64,000 bases of DNA, from positions 539,866,315 to 539,930,314 of the forward strand of contig CM077115.1 of NCBI GenBank assembly GCA_039619475.1, given 5' to 3'. Positions 1-12,839 of the stretch are shown piece after piece (position 1 is the stretch's first letter; each line of letters opens with the position of its first letter). The stretch comes from Icerya purchasi. Taxonomy: Eukaryota > Arthropoda > Insecta > Hemiptera > Monophlebidae. A program made the translations under genes and the position numbers. The notes beneath the pieces were generated by a model. It worked only from the letters and a program-made list of their open reading frames with translations. It had not been told where the DNA came from and ran no database searches.

Positions 1-59
1 AGATTTTGATGTCAAATATTTACACTCCTCTCGCTTTTCTTCATCGATCTATTCCAATT

Positions 60-290
60 ACTCTCTCTTCTATTTCCTGAATTCTCTTTAATTTCGTTTC
101 ACCGCTATGTCAACGTTTACATTATTCGCCCACGTTTTTACCACATTCTACGGTCTTCCTTTTGTTTTTGCTTTTTCCTCGACTTCCTCTTCATTCGAAT
201 GAAGTAGTCAGCGATGATGATCGTATATTTTCTTCGAATTTTCACCTCTGCCTGTCGCACATTATCGCCGACATTCTGGTTTATCTTACT
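60..290 (+). mobile_element. LINE-A copy 1, short C-terminal coding fragment
   Basis: In two frames this stretch translates to pieces that line up with the end of the LINE-A protein seen at 27.2, 29.7 and 57.0 kb: an IIRPRFYHILRSS-like stretch, then LPLHSNEVVSDDDRIFSSNF. In better copies the equivalent region carries a DADHIFFEC-like, probably zinc-binding, motif after the RNase H domain. Here its histidine and cysteine are lost. The fragment lies upstream of a more internal piece of the same family (copy 2), so the order is wrong for one element and two insertions or a rearrangement are implied. It may begin outside the window. It is non-functional. Confidence 0.5.
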
Positions 291-294
291 TCGG

Positions 295-1660
295 CCAGAC
301 ACAATGGTGCAGTTGATTGAGCAACGGTGTTTCGTTCACATGGAACTGATGAATCTCTTCATTCGTAAATCTTACTTGAAGTATCGCTTCCTGATTAAGC
401 GCCTGCCTGTTTATTTTTCACTCGTTTCTTCTTACTCTTCTATGCTTCACAAACCGCGATTTACCTCTAATAAAACCCCAATTTTATGCCTTATTTCTCT
501 TCGTCTTTTTCTCAATTTTCGCCATTTATTTGTAGCCATGACAAACTTCTTTATTTTTCTTTCATTTTTTTTAATTATCTTCATCTTATTAAATATCTTT
601 CTTTACCGTTCTGTTCTAAATCCGTCTCTCAACATGTCGCCAGAATTAAATTTTCCAATTCTTTAGGTTCTCCTTTTCCTGTACGCACCATTATCTATAC
701 TGACGGTTCCGAAGGGTCAAATGCAGTTGGTTCTGCTTTTTTTTTGTCCTACCTTCAATTAGATTCTGGATCTTTTGAACTTCCTTCCCTTTGCTCGAAT
801 TTCTATGCCGAATCTATTGTGCTATTCTACGTGCCGTCTCCTCCTTGTTTCGTCATTAATTAAGTTCCCATAAAGTGTTCATAATCTCAGATTTTAAAAA
901 TGCTTTACAGACTATGATGCTAACCTTCCTGCTCCCTCTTTTGACTATATAATATTTTTCACGCGCTGGACATCAATGATCTTTTCCTTCTTTACTCGAT
1001 TGAGATCGATCTTTTGTTGATTCCTGGTGACATTTAGGCATTGAATGCAAAGAGATGGTGAACATTCATTAACCTGTTCTTCCGTTAATTGCGGCAGATT
1101 TTTGGGTACATTTTCAGTTCATAATAGTGTTCTTCTTTCCTTTTAAATGTCTCATTCCAAATTATGATTTAATACCTATTGTTCTTCATTTTCTAATCCT
1201 AGCTCCTTTTATTTCTCTATTCAGTCATCTCTTCAACCCCATTCATGGTTCCTTGGCTTCCCTTCACTTAAACGCTCTATAATTTCTGCTATTTGTCGCC
1301 TTCGCTTTAACCATAGTCTCTTCCCCGTATCATTTTAACCGTTTTCATCTACTTCTGCTCAATTTTGTCCTTTTCATCCCCCTTCTAATTACTTTCTTTG
1401 ATATCATGTTTTATTTGCATGTGCGGCATTTCCTAATGAACAATCGTCCTTCTACTATTTTGTATTAAAACTTTTGGTATTCCCATTTCTTATAGTGCTT
1501 CTTACATTCCCTCATTTCCTTCTGCTTCTGCCATTCCCGCTCTTAAATTATTCTTATCCTCTTTGCTCAAACGTTTAAGAATATAACGTTATTTCCCCCT
1601 TCTTCCCATTTCTTGGGCCATTGTCCTCGTTAACAAACCCATTAAAAAAAAACAAAAAAC
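295..1660 (+). mobile_element. LINE-A copy 2, 5'-truncated non-LTR retrotransposon with RNase H remnant
   Basis: A 5'-truncated copy with several frameshifts. In order I can read: a post-RT linker (FIRKSYLKYRFLIKRL near 345-405, which matches the linker of copies at 7.2 and 29.2 kb); an RNase H start (IIYTDGSEGSNAVGSAFF near 690-750, with the first catalytic Asp); a decayed RNase H end (HLGIECKEMVN near 1032-1065); and the C-terminal region near 1210-1560 (SIISAICRLRFNHSLFP). The 3' end reads ctcgttaacaaacccatt and then an A-rich tail at 1643-1660. RNase H would degrade the RNA strand during retrotransposition. The I/Jockey-group assignment is inferred from domain order. Confidence 0.8.
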
Positions 1661-2982
1661 GGCTGGAATGAAAACTACAACACATTGAAGAAATAAAAAA
1701 TTATCATGATGCGGGTTAGTGTACACACGCGCGAACCCAATAATTAAAAAAAATTTAAAAAGCTTCCCGCTCTTATATCCTGTCATTCTCTTTTTTGTCC
1801 GCTATCCTTGTTACAATGATTACTTCGTATTGCCAATATCGGGCCGAATCAAAATATATCTGTCTCCCGGCTAACGCAACGAGAAAAAAAAAAAAAAAAA
1901 AAAAGTCATACGACAAGTCGGACTGTATTACCTGATTGCGGAGACTATATACGGTTAAAACATTTGGACTATTCGAAAAAATTAAATATCATCTAGGACA
2001 AATTGTGTAAAATTAGCCGAATAACAAATTCTTTCAAGCATATGTCGTAATAGTGGTGCCCAACAGGTTCGATGTACGAGGAAAGTATTCTAAACGAACG
2101 GAAAGTTATTCAAATAATAATTGTTTACTTCGCTTCAAGAGAATGTTGATTTTTTTTATATCAGTTTAAGAATGTGTGCGGTATAAACTTAGGATAAAAT
2201 GCATAGTATCAAAATGGCTCCTTCGTTTGCTTTATTCTAATTTAAATATATTTCTTATCGTTATTAGGTATATGAAAAATTAATCGGATGGCAAAATAAG
2301 ATCATATATATAAAAAAAAAAAAAAAAAAAAAGGCGAAATTTGTCGGAACTGATACAATTGAAAATTAGGTGATTAAATGGGAAAAAAAAAACAAATTAT
2401 AAATATCCCTCGCGATTGCCCGGTAAACGGCTGTTGCCGGTCCCTGAATTCCTAATAACCCGGGGGGACAAAATTGAAATTCGACCAAAGAAATAATTTA
2501 ATCGAAAATTTTAAAAATTGGCGATGGTAACAGAAGTAGAGATGACAAAATCGTAGACAACGAATTAAATTTTTTAGGGAAATTACGAAAAATTGAATTA
2601 CGATAAAAACGGAAATACTAACAGGATCTCTTAAAGTTACAAAAATTGAAACATTAAAAGGCGACTCACTGTTTTGCTTTCTTGAAGGACAATTTTTAAA
2701 CACGAATTTTTATTATAACATTACTGTGTCAAAAATTTCATTTCAGTTGTGAAACACTTCCACTCTTTTTTCGTCTGTTTTTAATTAATAACACCGAGAA
2801 ACCATTTTTTAGGGAAACAACTACTTAAAAACGAAATTATTAGACGGAGCCGACGACACAATTTTTGGCTCACATCTTTCGCCCGCACCCTTTATAAAAA
2901 TCCGCGCGTACAGAAATAATAAAAAAGAAGTTAAATGTGCATGAAATTAAATACCGAACAATTTTAATAAACAAAAACAGTG
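1661..2982. other. No gene recognised; AT-rich with A-tracts
   Basis: I see no coding signal here. Poly(A) runs lie at about 1884-1904 and 2312-2332. They could be old retroposon tails, but nothing recognisable precedes them. Confidence 0.6.
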
Positions 2983-3208
2983 AACCCCATCTCCATCAAA
3001 CACATACTAATCGATTGTCCAAAATTCCGAACCCAAAGAAACCTATACATCCGAAACGAATCTCTCGAATCCCTACTTTCAGATAATGGTATCAAAACTC
3101 TCAAGCTCTTCTCCTTCCTACGAGCTACCAGTCTCCACTCCCAAATCTAAATCCTAACAGTACTCACGTCCATAACCATAAAACTGTACACGGCGTAATA
3201 ATAATAAA
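2983..3208 (+). mobile_element. C-terminal stub and 3' tail of an RNase H-type LINE (family B)
   Basis: An open frame of 55 codons (2983-3150, ending TAA) with no start codon of its own reads ISIKHILIDCPKFRTQR, then LKLFSFLRATSLHSQI and a stop. The KHIL..CP.F...R pattern followed by a short FL..T.L helix is the typical end of LINE proteins of the I/R1-like group, after RNase H. The 3' untranslated part is short and ends in TAATAATAATAA-like repeats near 3198-3208; trinucleotide tails are known in I-type elements. Two relatives with the same ending occur in the window, at 17351-17463 (minus) and 45.9 kb (plus). Everything upstream is missing, consistent with 5' truncation. Confidence 0.65.
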
Positions 3209-3865
3209 AAAACCAACAAAAAAAAAAACCAGTGAAAATACATGTATGGTTACATAAGTAGCTCAAACAGGTCCTCTTTAAATAATGTAAATATTATTAA
3301 TAAAAAAAATTAACGATATAAAGAGTAATTTAGTGGGTTATTATCGAGACAAAAGAAAACTGTTAGTATTAAACAGTAATATTACTAGCAACTTTGACGA
3401 TGCGCTTCACTTGTAGAAATTTTTTTTTTATGATATTCTTCAAACTTGTGCAAATTATAACGCACGCACTGTAATCAGAAATACGTTAATAAGTTTTCAC
3501 AAATTATGCCACAGCATATCTGTCACGAAAACCTCCTGTCAAGCAACGTACTTAGAACGAAAAAAAAACAAGACGTGTATCATTATTTGCAACGGAAAAG
3601 GGAGTTGTAAGATACAAAGTTTACAATACACAACGGAACGTACAAGAAACAATTACACATATTTGCGATATGACGTACCTGTTGTTATTGTCGTTCGTAT
3701 GTAAATTATTAACAACAAATTGTTCTGACATTACCCTCAATATGTTTTTTTCGTTTTTTTTTCTTTTCTTTTTTTTTCTTTTTTTTTTTTTTGTAAACAA
3801 TATGAAAAAGTTCCATCATAATATCAGATATGTCCTTTAAAAAAAAAACACTAACTCAAGAAAAA

Positions 3866-3870
<5 letters not shown>

Positions 3871-3936
<66 letters not shown>
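3871..3936. repeat. (TA)n microsatellite, about 66 bp
   Basis: An uninterrupted AT dinucleotide run, read directly from the sequence. Any open frame across it encodes only alternating Tyr-Ile and should not be read as a gene. Confidence 0.98.
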
Positions 3937-3939
<3 letters not shown>

Positions 3940-5174
3940 AACGACGTTAAGGAGAAAGTCGGGAAATATGAGATACATGCGTTTATTATTTTTCATCGCT
4001 ACTTTCGGTAATAAAGCTTCTGTAAAAATTGAATGAACACAACTTTAAACGGGTAATAAGTAACAAGCGATTTTAATTACTTTCAATTTATTTTTTGTAC
4101 AAAATTCAGAATTTGTAGTTTTTTCTTTTTAAAACGGTACATAATGTGTTTATTAACTTTTATTTGATACAGGAGTTTTGAAATATAAAGCTGAAAGAAG
4201 GTACGAATATAATTTATAATAAAATATTGTAAAAACTTCAAAAATTTTTACACAGCACCGAAATAATCAAACTAATAAAAAATCTTATAAAACAATAAAA
4301 ATTACAAAAAGGAATTAGAACTGGAATTCTATCGTTAAACTTAGAAATAAAAGGGAAAAATATTTTCAATCAAAAATAAGCTAAAAGTAGAACGCACATT
4401 TGACGACAATATGGTACAAGCAAGATATTTAGAATAATAAATAAAAGTTTAACAGAATATGAATATGTGTTCATTTCATTCGCGCTACATAAATCCATTC
4501 TATGCTCGTGTTTTAAAACTTTTTACAATTTTATTCGCGGCACATTTTTTTAGTTTTACGCTTGCGTTTTCCATTTAACAGCTGAAGATGGATTTTAAAA
4601 CGTTTTTGCGATGAGTATACCTTTATTTATCTTGTTATTCACTATTTAGGAAATTATTATTTTAAAAATTAAAAAAATTACATCAAATGTGTGGTAAAAA
4701 CTGAAAATGTTTAGGAAAACCAAATGCAATAACTGAGGAAGAAGAAGAAGAAGAAGATGTGCGGAAATACAATAACGCGATATCATACCGCTAGATAACG
4801 GAAAAAGTAATAAAAACTTTGAAATGTTATTTTTTCGGCTTTAATTCGGAATAATAAACTGAGGTAGTTCAAAATGAATATTGGATGCTTTAACGAGGAG
4901 TAGAAAATCATCAAATACGTAGAGCTAGGTATAAATCAAGTTACAAGCGCCATTTCATTGTTGATTGCCAGTAATAAAACGATCTTTCAATTTAAAAAGT
5001 TACATTAAAATTGATTTTAAAAACAATTTTGCGCATTTCAATTTAAAACATGACTTTATATTAAATCTGTCGCTTTTTAAACTAGGACGATATTAAAATT
5101 AAAAATTTATTGTCGGCATGTGTACCGTAAAATTCAACCTATAAGAGAAGTTCTTGATACTACATCTCTCCTTT

Positions 5175-5201
5175 ATTTCTTTCTTTCTTTCTTTCTTTCT
5201 T
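5175..5201. repeat. (CTTT)n microsatellite
   Basis: About six and a half CTTT units, read directly. Confidence 0.95.
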
Positions 5202-6539
5202 CAGTTTCTTTACGGATTATTTTAAATATATTACAGTATTCTCATTTTCTATTACTAACTTTAATGTCCTATATTTTTGATCAAGGGTCGTTGTTATCGG
5301 GAGGAACCACCTTACATCATCGCTGTGCCAGGTGGACGGATATACACTATTTTAAAGTCCGTCAATACAACTTTTTCCTGAATGTTACAAAATAAAATCA
5401 AGGGTATTTTGTAAATGAAACTAACAGCGGATAAGTCTCGTTACCCGGTGATTCGTTCTCATATAAGTAATATCCATTACTTCGAGGAGAGTCTGATTTG
5501 TTTTGTCGTTTAATACTCGTTTACTTTGAATAGCTTTTTCTATTCTTTTTGTTTATTTATTTGATTCGAATGTTCTGCTAGTCTTCAGCGCTCAATTTAT
5601 TTTTGAACGTTGTAATCCCTTGACGATTGGTACACTACGACTTGTTCAACAAAGATAGTTCTAAAATTATAAGCGAATTACAATCAATAAGTTGCCGCCA
5701 CTCAGGTTTATTCTTATTTCAGTTTCCGAGCAACTCAACTTCTTCATTCTAGATTTTTTATAACTCCCCTATTACACACATTTCATCAAAAACATATTCA
5801 AAATACCACTAAAGTAAGTCTTACATCCTTGACAGGGCACTGGGGATTGTGAAGTTAAGGTTCCCAATGTACCAAATCTAACGACGTTGATGAGAGTTGG
5901 GTAGCTAGTTTCATAGTAAAGTTAAAAGTAGATTAAGTTCCTCCGCCAATCAGGTTTTATGCGGAAATACTCTATATAAGCTAGCGGCCGGTGTTCTTTT
6001 TTTTGTTTTTTTTTGGGGGACTCGTCAACCAGGAACCTCACCCAGAAACAAAAGAAAGAAGAGTTAACTAATAAAAAACTTGATTCGATCGGAAATGACA
6101 GAAATAAAGTAACCAATGGTAGGAACAACAGACTGAGACGGAAGCACAGTAGGGAGCAGGAAGCCTTGACTTTAAAAGGAGTAAATAAATGGAACAGCGT
6201 TCCGCAGAAAGAGCAGAACACTCAAAGAAAATGTGATTAACATCACAAACAATTGCTTCATTAAGATGTAGGAGATAATAAGGAGAGGAAACCAAAGAGA
6301 AACGATAACGGAAAGCGGGCAATTGAAGCGTAGATGAATAATAGGGATAATAACAGAATGTGGAAAAGAAGGAAATTCTGAGAACCAAGAATTAGTAGGA
6401 AGGTTAGGTTGAATTGAGAGGTAAAAGGAACTATCATTGGTAAAAGAAAAAGAGTACATATCCGACCAAAATTTAAAATGAAATTTCTTACTTAAGGACA
6501 ATAGATTAGAACTAGGGATTTTTTTCAAGTGTAAAAGCG

Positions 6540-6910
6540 GAAGCGGGCAGCAACCTGAGCCAAAGCATTCGCCATTTCGTTACCCTCGATGCCTTTATGA
6601 CACCAGGAGCCTATTGCAGATCAACGCGGATAGAGTGATGAAAGGGAAGATCGCGTATGAGAGAGGGGGAAGAGGTAAACTGATAGCCTGAAGGGCACTC
6701 ATGGAGTCAGATATTATCAGATAGTGGGAGAAGTTACCCGATTAGAGGAAATATAAATAATCGCACGTAGGGTAGTCATTTTAATTAATTTCTGAAAATA
6801 CAACAAAAAGGCGGAAGACGAAAGGATTATTCGGAAAAATTAAAAACAGGGATAATAAAGGAAGCCCCGACGCCACTAGGTCCCCTAGAGCCATTAATGA
6901 TGATTGCATG
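6540..6910 (-). pseudogene. RNase H domain of LINE-A copy 3 with catalytic losses
   Basis: Minus-strand blocks match RNase HI order. The first is INGSRGPSGVGASFIIP near 6900-6845, where the usual TDGS has become INGS, so the first catalytic Asp is Asn. Next is ISDSMSALQAI near 6715-6685, with its Asp kept. Then come a VIKGIEGNEMANALAQVAARF-like run near 6605-6540, where the usual final NE.AD reads NEMAN (Asp to Asn). Stops interrupt the frame. The domain was certainly RNase H-like and is now dead. Confidence 0.8.
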
Positions 6911-7599
6911 AGAATGAAAGAGAGAACTGATAATGCTGTGAAATTCCTATTTAATAATCGCCTGAGGCATAGACTTGGAGGAATTAGAAAGAAAATATAC
7001 TTTGGGAAGGTGTGTGAGATCGAAATAATTAAAGGAAAAGCAAGGGAGATTATTACTGGGAATTATATGGGACGAAAAATAACTAAGACGGCGAGATATA
7101 AGGGCTAAGATGGGAATTTTATTAGGAACCAAAACGCCAGTTTCTGGCGATGGAAATGTAGGAAGGGATAAGTTGAGAGGAAATGCAAGGTACACACGTT
7201 TAGAAAGAAAACGATAGCCCAAATAAGATCTTTGAACTGAAAGAGGAGATGTATTAGATTCAGCAAGCATTGCTGAAACGGGAGAAGACTTAAGAGCGCC
7301 GAGGCATAGACGGAGACACGAATTCTGTATTCTATACAATTTGGAAAGTACAAAGAAATGAGTACAAGAGGATCACCACGCCATTTGGTTGGTGATAAGG
7401 ATTTCAACAAATTCAGTCTTTTAATGGCAGAACGAGAAAAATAACTGATATGCTCGGAAAAGGTTAGTCGACTATTTAGGTAAACTCCAAGGTAGCAGAA
7501 GCAACTAACGCGAGGAAGTGACGTCCGATTCAGGGAAATATTAGCAGAAGCGGGATTGTACGGACGCAAAAACAAGCAAGAAGATTTGGAAGGAGAAAT

Positions 7600-8215
7600 A
7601 GAAAGATGAACAGACGACAGAGAATGTTGTCGCGTAGCCGGAGAAGAATTAAGCGTCTCGTTGACGGCTGCGATGTCGGAAGAAGAGGAAAAAAGAACAA
7701 TATCATCGGCAAAGAATAAGAGAATGCCATAGCAACAGTGTAAATGTTAAAAAGAATAGGACTGAGAGGGGAACCTTCGGGAAGACCACGGAATACACTT
7801 CTTGGAGCTAGAGGCTAGAGGAAAAGTGAAGAGTGCAATTCATCGTGAGATTAATTGTTAAGGAGGTGAATTTGACTGGAAGATTAATTGCTGCCATTGC
7901 ATCTCAGGGTTGGCAAATGAACGTTGTCGAAGGCTGAAGAAACATCAATAAAAGAAGCAACTGTATACCGTTTGTGAATGAAAGATTTATAAATATGGGA
8001 AACAAAAGAGCTAATGCAATCGGCAGGGCCAATGCCTGGACGAAAACCAAACATATTATAAGGAAGTAGATTATTATGTTTCAGCCACCAAACAAGACGC
8101 TTGTTCAGCATACCTTCAAAAAGTTTCTTAAAACATGATGCCAAGGAGATAGTGCGTAAAGAGGAATTTTTTTTCTTAGTGATAAGAATGATGGTGGTTA
8201 TGAAAGTAGGACACG
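7600..8215 (-). pseudogene. Reverse transcriptase domain of LINE-A copy 3 (broken)
   Basis: An open frame at 8144-7884 reads SCFKKLFEGMLNKRLVWWL, then an FGFRPG motif, and ends in motif A (FIDVSSAFDNV, about 7952-7920), which holds the first catalytic Asp. A deletion or frame change follows. Motif B is visible at about 7789-7739 (GLPEGSPLSPILFNIYT) and motif C at about 7716-7693 (FADDIVLF, with the catalytic Asp pair). All three core motifs therefore survive although the frame is broken. Before the 8144 start a relic of the finger region (RTISLASCF) is still readable. The product would have been the target-primed polymerase of a non-LTR retrotransposon. Confidence 0.88.
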
Positions 8216-9329
8216 GAGTACTTATACATTAAATTTTTTTACAAATTGAACATAAAACATTGCTAGTGCCATTAGTCTTTCTTAAGACATGGAATTTTTT
8301 TAAAACGTTTATACTCCTTTCAAAGTTGAAAAGCAGGTTTCAGCTTCAGTTGTCGTTATCGAAATTATACAAAGTAATTTAAGTGAAGTTGTGTACATTT
8401 ATTAAAAGTCTTTTCGAGTTTATTCATTAGTAGAAAATTTGGCACCGCATTAATCTGAATTCTCGTGTTCCGTAGAAAGGTGGTCACTCATTATTTAGGT
8501 TTATTTTATTATACAGAAATGGGCACATTGTTCCTTCAGAGAATAATCGTAAATTATAGCTTGGAAATCTGTCAGCTAAAAATAACGTGGACGCTGTGAA
8601 TAGACCTGCGAATGAAAATCTTTAAATCAACGAAAATACAATTATAATGACCTCACGCATTTCTTTTGCCTCGATTTTCAGATTTTCATTGTTTAGTTTT
8701 CTTTTTTTATCCGAAGAACTTTTTGTTATTATTTTTAATATTTACTTTATTTGTGTGTGAGAGAAGAATCAATGTCACTTATTTGAAACTAATTATAAAA
8801 ATATCTACAAGCGGCATTATTCTGTTAAAAAAAAAAAAAAAAAAAAAGTCAAAAACAAAAAAATACCTTCAAGAATTCGATCAAAACCAACACTCGACAA
8901 ATTTTATTATTATTTTGTACGCCGTCTGATTTCAGAAGTTCTTCAGTACAATTAACAATATCTTTTTTGTAAGCAATGTATCAGCGGTCCTTGAATGAAA
9001 ATTCCATCGAACAGTAGAAAACTGTAGCAACCTTTTTGCAGTTAATATCGCAGTTCATTGTGGACTACTTAAATTAAATGTACAAAATGTCTCTGTAGGT
9101 TTGAAAAAAATATGCAAACACTGTAATTACCGGGCTACTTTACTCATTACTAAATTAACTTGATAAACATAAAATGGAGGTATTTAGCATAAAGATAAGT
9201 TTGTTTAGAATTGTGACTGCATGCTCCCAAAAGAATCACGACATATAACACAAATGCCCCATCATAAGTGTGGACATGAAGTTTGATAGGATTTTCATTT
9301 ATTGTACGTATTTGAAGTTGTTAAAGTAA
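8216..9329. other. No gene recognised
   Basis: AT-rich sequence with a poly(A) run near 8827-8847. I see no coding similarity on either strand. Confidence 0.6.
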
Positions 9330-10742
9330 GCTTCCTCTCCTTTTGTGCTCTTAAAATACTAAACCTGTTGAAAGCCCCGTCTCCTACCAAATGGGACAGC
9401 GACCAGTAAATACTTATTTCTCTGGACAAAGCTATCACTCGCACCAATTACTGTTCCTTTGCTTGTGGTAACGTTTCAAAATTCCTTCTCCACAAATTAG
9501 ATGTAACTCACGTCCCTGTCTCGGTGTTTTTAAGTCTTTTCTGATTCCAGCAATTCTTGCCGAATCAAATACGTCTCCATTGTTCATCCGTAGATCCTAT
9601 TTAAGTGCCATTGTTTCCTCGCAAAACGCTTACCGCTGACGCCTTCCGAACTTCCTTTTTCCTATATCCATATTATAAAGAACTAGCGTTTTACTCAAAA
9701 AAAAAAATTCCCATCCTCGTTGAAATCGCATTACGACTTTGTTCTTACTCTCCTTATATGTAATCTCCTTCTCTAACTTTCCATACTTCTCCTTCGCTAA
9801 TCTTATGCATTCTTTTAGCGTTCTCTACCTGCCTCTACCGTCCGAATCTTTATCTCGAACCGTCGCTATACAAGAATTCCATAACACTATTAATTTTCCT
9901 TATTTCCTCTAAATATAAATATCTCTTTACTGATGGCTCGAAGGGTACTGGTGGAGTTGGAGCCTCTATTTAACACCTCGGAAATTTATCACTCTGAATC
10001 CTTTAGACTCCTTTCCTTTTACTCTATCTTTACAGCCGAACTCATGGCGTTCCTACGTTCTGTTATTTATATTTTCTGCCATCGCTATTTCACAAACTAT
10101 CTAATTATCTCTGATTCCATGGGTGTGCCTTTCAGGCCATATATTCTGCTTTTTCCACTTACTCATATGATTTTATCATTCTTCGAATACGCTTTCTAAT
10201 TCATAATCTTTTTTCTCTTCATTCAATCCGCGTTGATTCGCTATGGATTCCTCGCCATGCAGGCATAGAAGGCAATGAATCGGCGGATTCTCTGACTCGA
10301 GTTGTTGCTTCCTCGCCCACCGCCTTTTCAAAAAATTCCAGAGTCGAATCCCCTACCTCTTTTTAAAAAACTTCATTCCAAGTATTAGTCCGACATTTAT
10401 GCTCCGTCCTTTTGTGATAATCTATCTCGCTACCTCACAGTTCAACCTACGCTTCCTTCCAACCCCCGTGGCCCTTTGATGTCCTTTTATTTCAGCGTTC
10501 TACCATTGTTTCCATTATTCGCTTGCGTCTTGGCCATTCATTGTTACCTTCTTCTCGTTTTCGTCTTTCCCTGCTCCGCTCTGCCCCCTTCACCTAAACG
10601 ATGAGGCTTTTTGTGATTTCAGTCATTGCTATACTTGGTTCTATTTTATTATCTATCTCCGACCGAATTGCTATTTAATTTTTGATTCTTTATTCTCTAT
10701 ATTGCTCTTGGGCATAGAATCTTTAAAAAAAAAAAAAAAAAA
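9330..10742 (+). mobile_element. LINE-A copy 4 with nearly complete RNase H remnant
   Basis: 5'-truncated. Blocks in order: linker (SPTKWDS near 9387-9410, then ILAESNTSPLFIRRSYL near 9550-9605); RNase H start (LFTDGSKGTGGVGASI near 9923-9972, first Asp intact); RNase H end (WIPRHAGIEGNESADSLTR near 10244-10300, with the conserved His and final Asp); then IVSIIRLRLGHSLLPSSRF near 10510-10565. The region that should hold the HIFFEC-like motif is missing. A poly(A) tail at about 10724-10742 follows gctcttgggcatagaatct. At least three frameshifts and several stops are present. Both ends of the RNase H domain keep catalytic residues, unlike copy 3. Confidence 0.85.
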
Positions 10743-12440
10743 CTAACAAAAACTATAATACATAAGTGTTTGAGCATCGTGCATGAGGTTTTATAAGAGT
10801 AAAAAAATTCCAAAACCTTCCTATTCGCTTACCCTTATGAATATATGATAAACAATGACCATCTGAAACAAATGTGAAAATTAGTTTTGTCTTAATTGTT
10901 TTTGACGTTTCTTTGAATACTGCTGTTCCTCGAAATACATTTTGAATTTAATTGTAATTTGAAATTTAAAAAAAAAAAAATCATAAAAATTTCAGCATTA
11001 GATCTGCTTTATTATGGCTTTGTAAGGCTAATTCAAAAGCACTACAGAACCTAACACAATTAATTAAAATATTAAGCATGTACTAATGTCTGTTTTCAGT
11101 TATTATTCTTCTATATGTACTGTTTTAATTGTGAAAGCTGTACGAACTAAACCGAAAAATGTAAATTTTAAAATATTTTTAATACGCTCAATAAGTTAAA
11201 TAATTTATATCAATAATGCCACAGTTAACTTCTATGATTCCTCACCACAAAATAAATACGCGGAAAACAGAACTCACTTTTTAGAGCTATCCACACAAAT
11301 ATTCACTATTACCATAAAGTTCTTTTATAAAAATTCGTTTAAAAAGCCTCTTCCCTGACCAAATTACCTGCAGCATGCATTACATTTAAATTTGACAACA
11401 GTTATCCAAATTTTTTAATTTGATGTTGTTGCGCGGCAGCGAGATTACAAAATAAATTTGCTTGTAAATTATGTACCGAATTCATTTTCGAATAAGACAT
11501 TAACAAAATAAATTCATATCACAAAAAAATAAAAAAACATTTTAAAACGCATAAAATTAAACAAAAACACAAACCAAAACGAATGAACACAAATAAACAA
11601 ACAGTATATTTTACTAATTTGAATAACGCCATTAAATTATCCTGTTATAATTCATATTTTCGAAATTGATTTTATTTCTTAATTAAAATAATTACTATTA
11701 TTATTTATAAGATTTATTCTCCAAGATGCGATTATATACAAGTAAAATGATATAAGAAACTATTAATGAACCGATACAAATATTAAATTTTTAACCAATA
11801 TATTATTTCTATTAATCCATTAAAAATTTTTTATATCATTTTACTTATAAATATAATTACTTTTATTCCGCGTAGCACGGTAACACTGCGTTATGTTGTT
11901 TATCCAATTAAATGGAGTGCGTTTTGTAATTAATCGTTATATAACATAAAGTATAAAATTATTATTAATTATAACTAGAAAAGTATCATTATAATAGCAA
12001 TTATTAGCTATATAACTGTTATTTTATTATTCTTATGTACCAACTAACATAGCTGGCGTGTAAATAATATTTAACTATACTATTTCACTTTAAGCTTAAT
12101 CTTATAGTGATCTATCACTATTACAAATACTTATATATACTTTATTATTTAATTTTATGAAATTAAATTACATATAGCAATATTTATCTCTTATTTTATT
12201 ATTATTAGTAGTTCCATCATTATTTAATGTTATTATTATAACTATCATAATTGTTATTAATTTTAAATCTGGTACTATGATTTATATTACTTATATTATC
12301 AATATAATGGTTATTGTTATTATTATATTAGCTTTTAATTTTGATACTATTATATATATATATATATATATATCATTAATATTATGATTAATGTTATTAT
12401 TACTGTTATTACTATTATTATTAGTAGTTACCACCTCATT
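10743..12440. other. No gene recognised; very AT-rich, TTA/TAT-rich toward the end
   Basis: Low-complexity AT sequence, with many TTATTA and ATTATT runs from about 11,900 and a TA tract at 12350-12373. I see no coding signal. Confidence 0.6.
12350..12373. repeat. (TA)n microsatellite, about 24 bp
   Basis: Read directly; it sits in a longer TTA-rich stretch. Confidence 0.95.
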
Positions 12441-12821
12441 TAAAAACTTTTCCATATCCCTCTCAGCTACTACGTAAATACCTAATAATATACCTGCATG
12501 ATTCCATAAGCAATTAGTCAGTTGTTCTTATAGACACTATGTTTCAATTCCTTTAAGCCCGTTTACTGCATCTATTATGTTCCTTTTTTGCATAATATTT
12601 TTATTTATTTAACTTTAATCTATTTTTTCTGTAATCATATTTAGATACCGAGGTTCCCGTATGTACTTATGTTCGCATTCTTTTTCTTTCTTTTATATTT
12701 TTATTTGTTTTTTGAGAAATTTTTATTATTTAAATAAAATTCCGTCGCTCGCGCACATATGCGCATAGATGGGCATTGTAATCAATAATAATAGTAATAA
12801 AGAGATTTGATTTGATTTGAT
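12441..12821 (+). mobile_element. Candidate LINE 3' end with (TTTGA)n tail, copy 1
   Basis: There is no coding block, but the segment ends with a cgctcgcgcacatatgcgca motif, an aataaag signal-like sequence and three TTTGA units (12804-12821). The next 560 bp end almost the same way. A shared end followed by a short repeated tail is typical of non-LTR elements that use microsatellite-like 3' tails. The start is arbitrary. Confidence 0.4.
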
Positions 12822-12839
12822 TATTATTGTCATGTATAT

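Larger units (their letters stand above)
3209..5997. other. No gene recognised; AT-rich spacer
   Basis: It contains the long TA tract at 3871-3936 and a CTTT tract at 5175-5201, listed separately, and a GAA-rich run near 4738-4756. Open frames here are short and of biased composition, and none resembles a known protein. Confidence 0.6.
5998..8215 (-). mobile_element. LINE-A copy 3, best-preserved copy (RT + RNase H)
   Basis: Reading down the minus strand: reverse transcriptase from about 8215 to 7600, a linker from about 7575 to 6950, RNase H from about 6910 to 6540, a C-terminal region with a DVNHIFFECSAL motif from about 6500 to 6060, and a 3' end (gttgacgagtccccc then A-rich) at about 6030-5998. 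The endonuclease and ORF1 are absent, so the copy is 5'-truncated, as LINE insertions often are. Several frameshifts and stops separate the blocks. It serves as the reference for the other LINE-A pieces in the window. RT plus RNase H suggests the I/R1/Jockey group; I cannot place it more finely. Confidence 0.9.
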
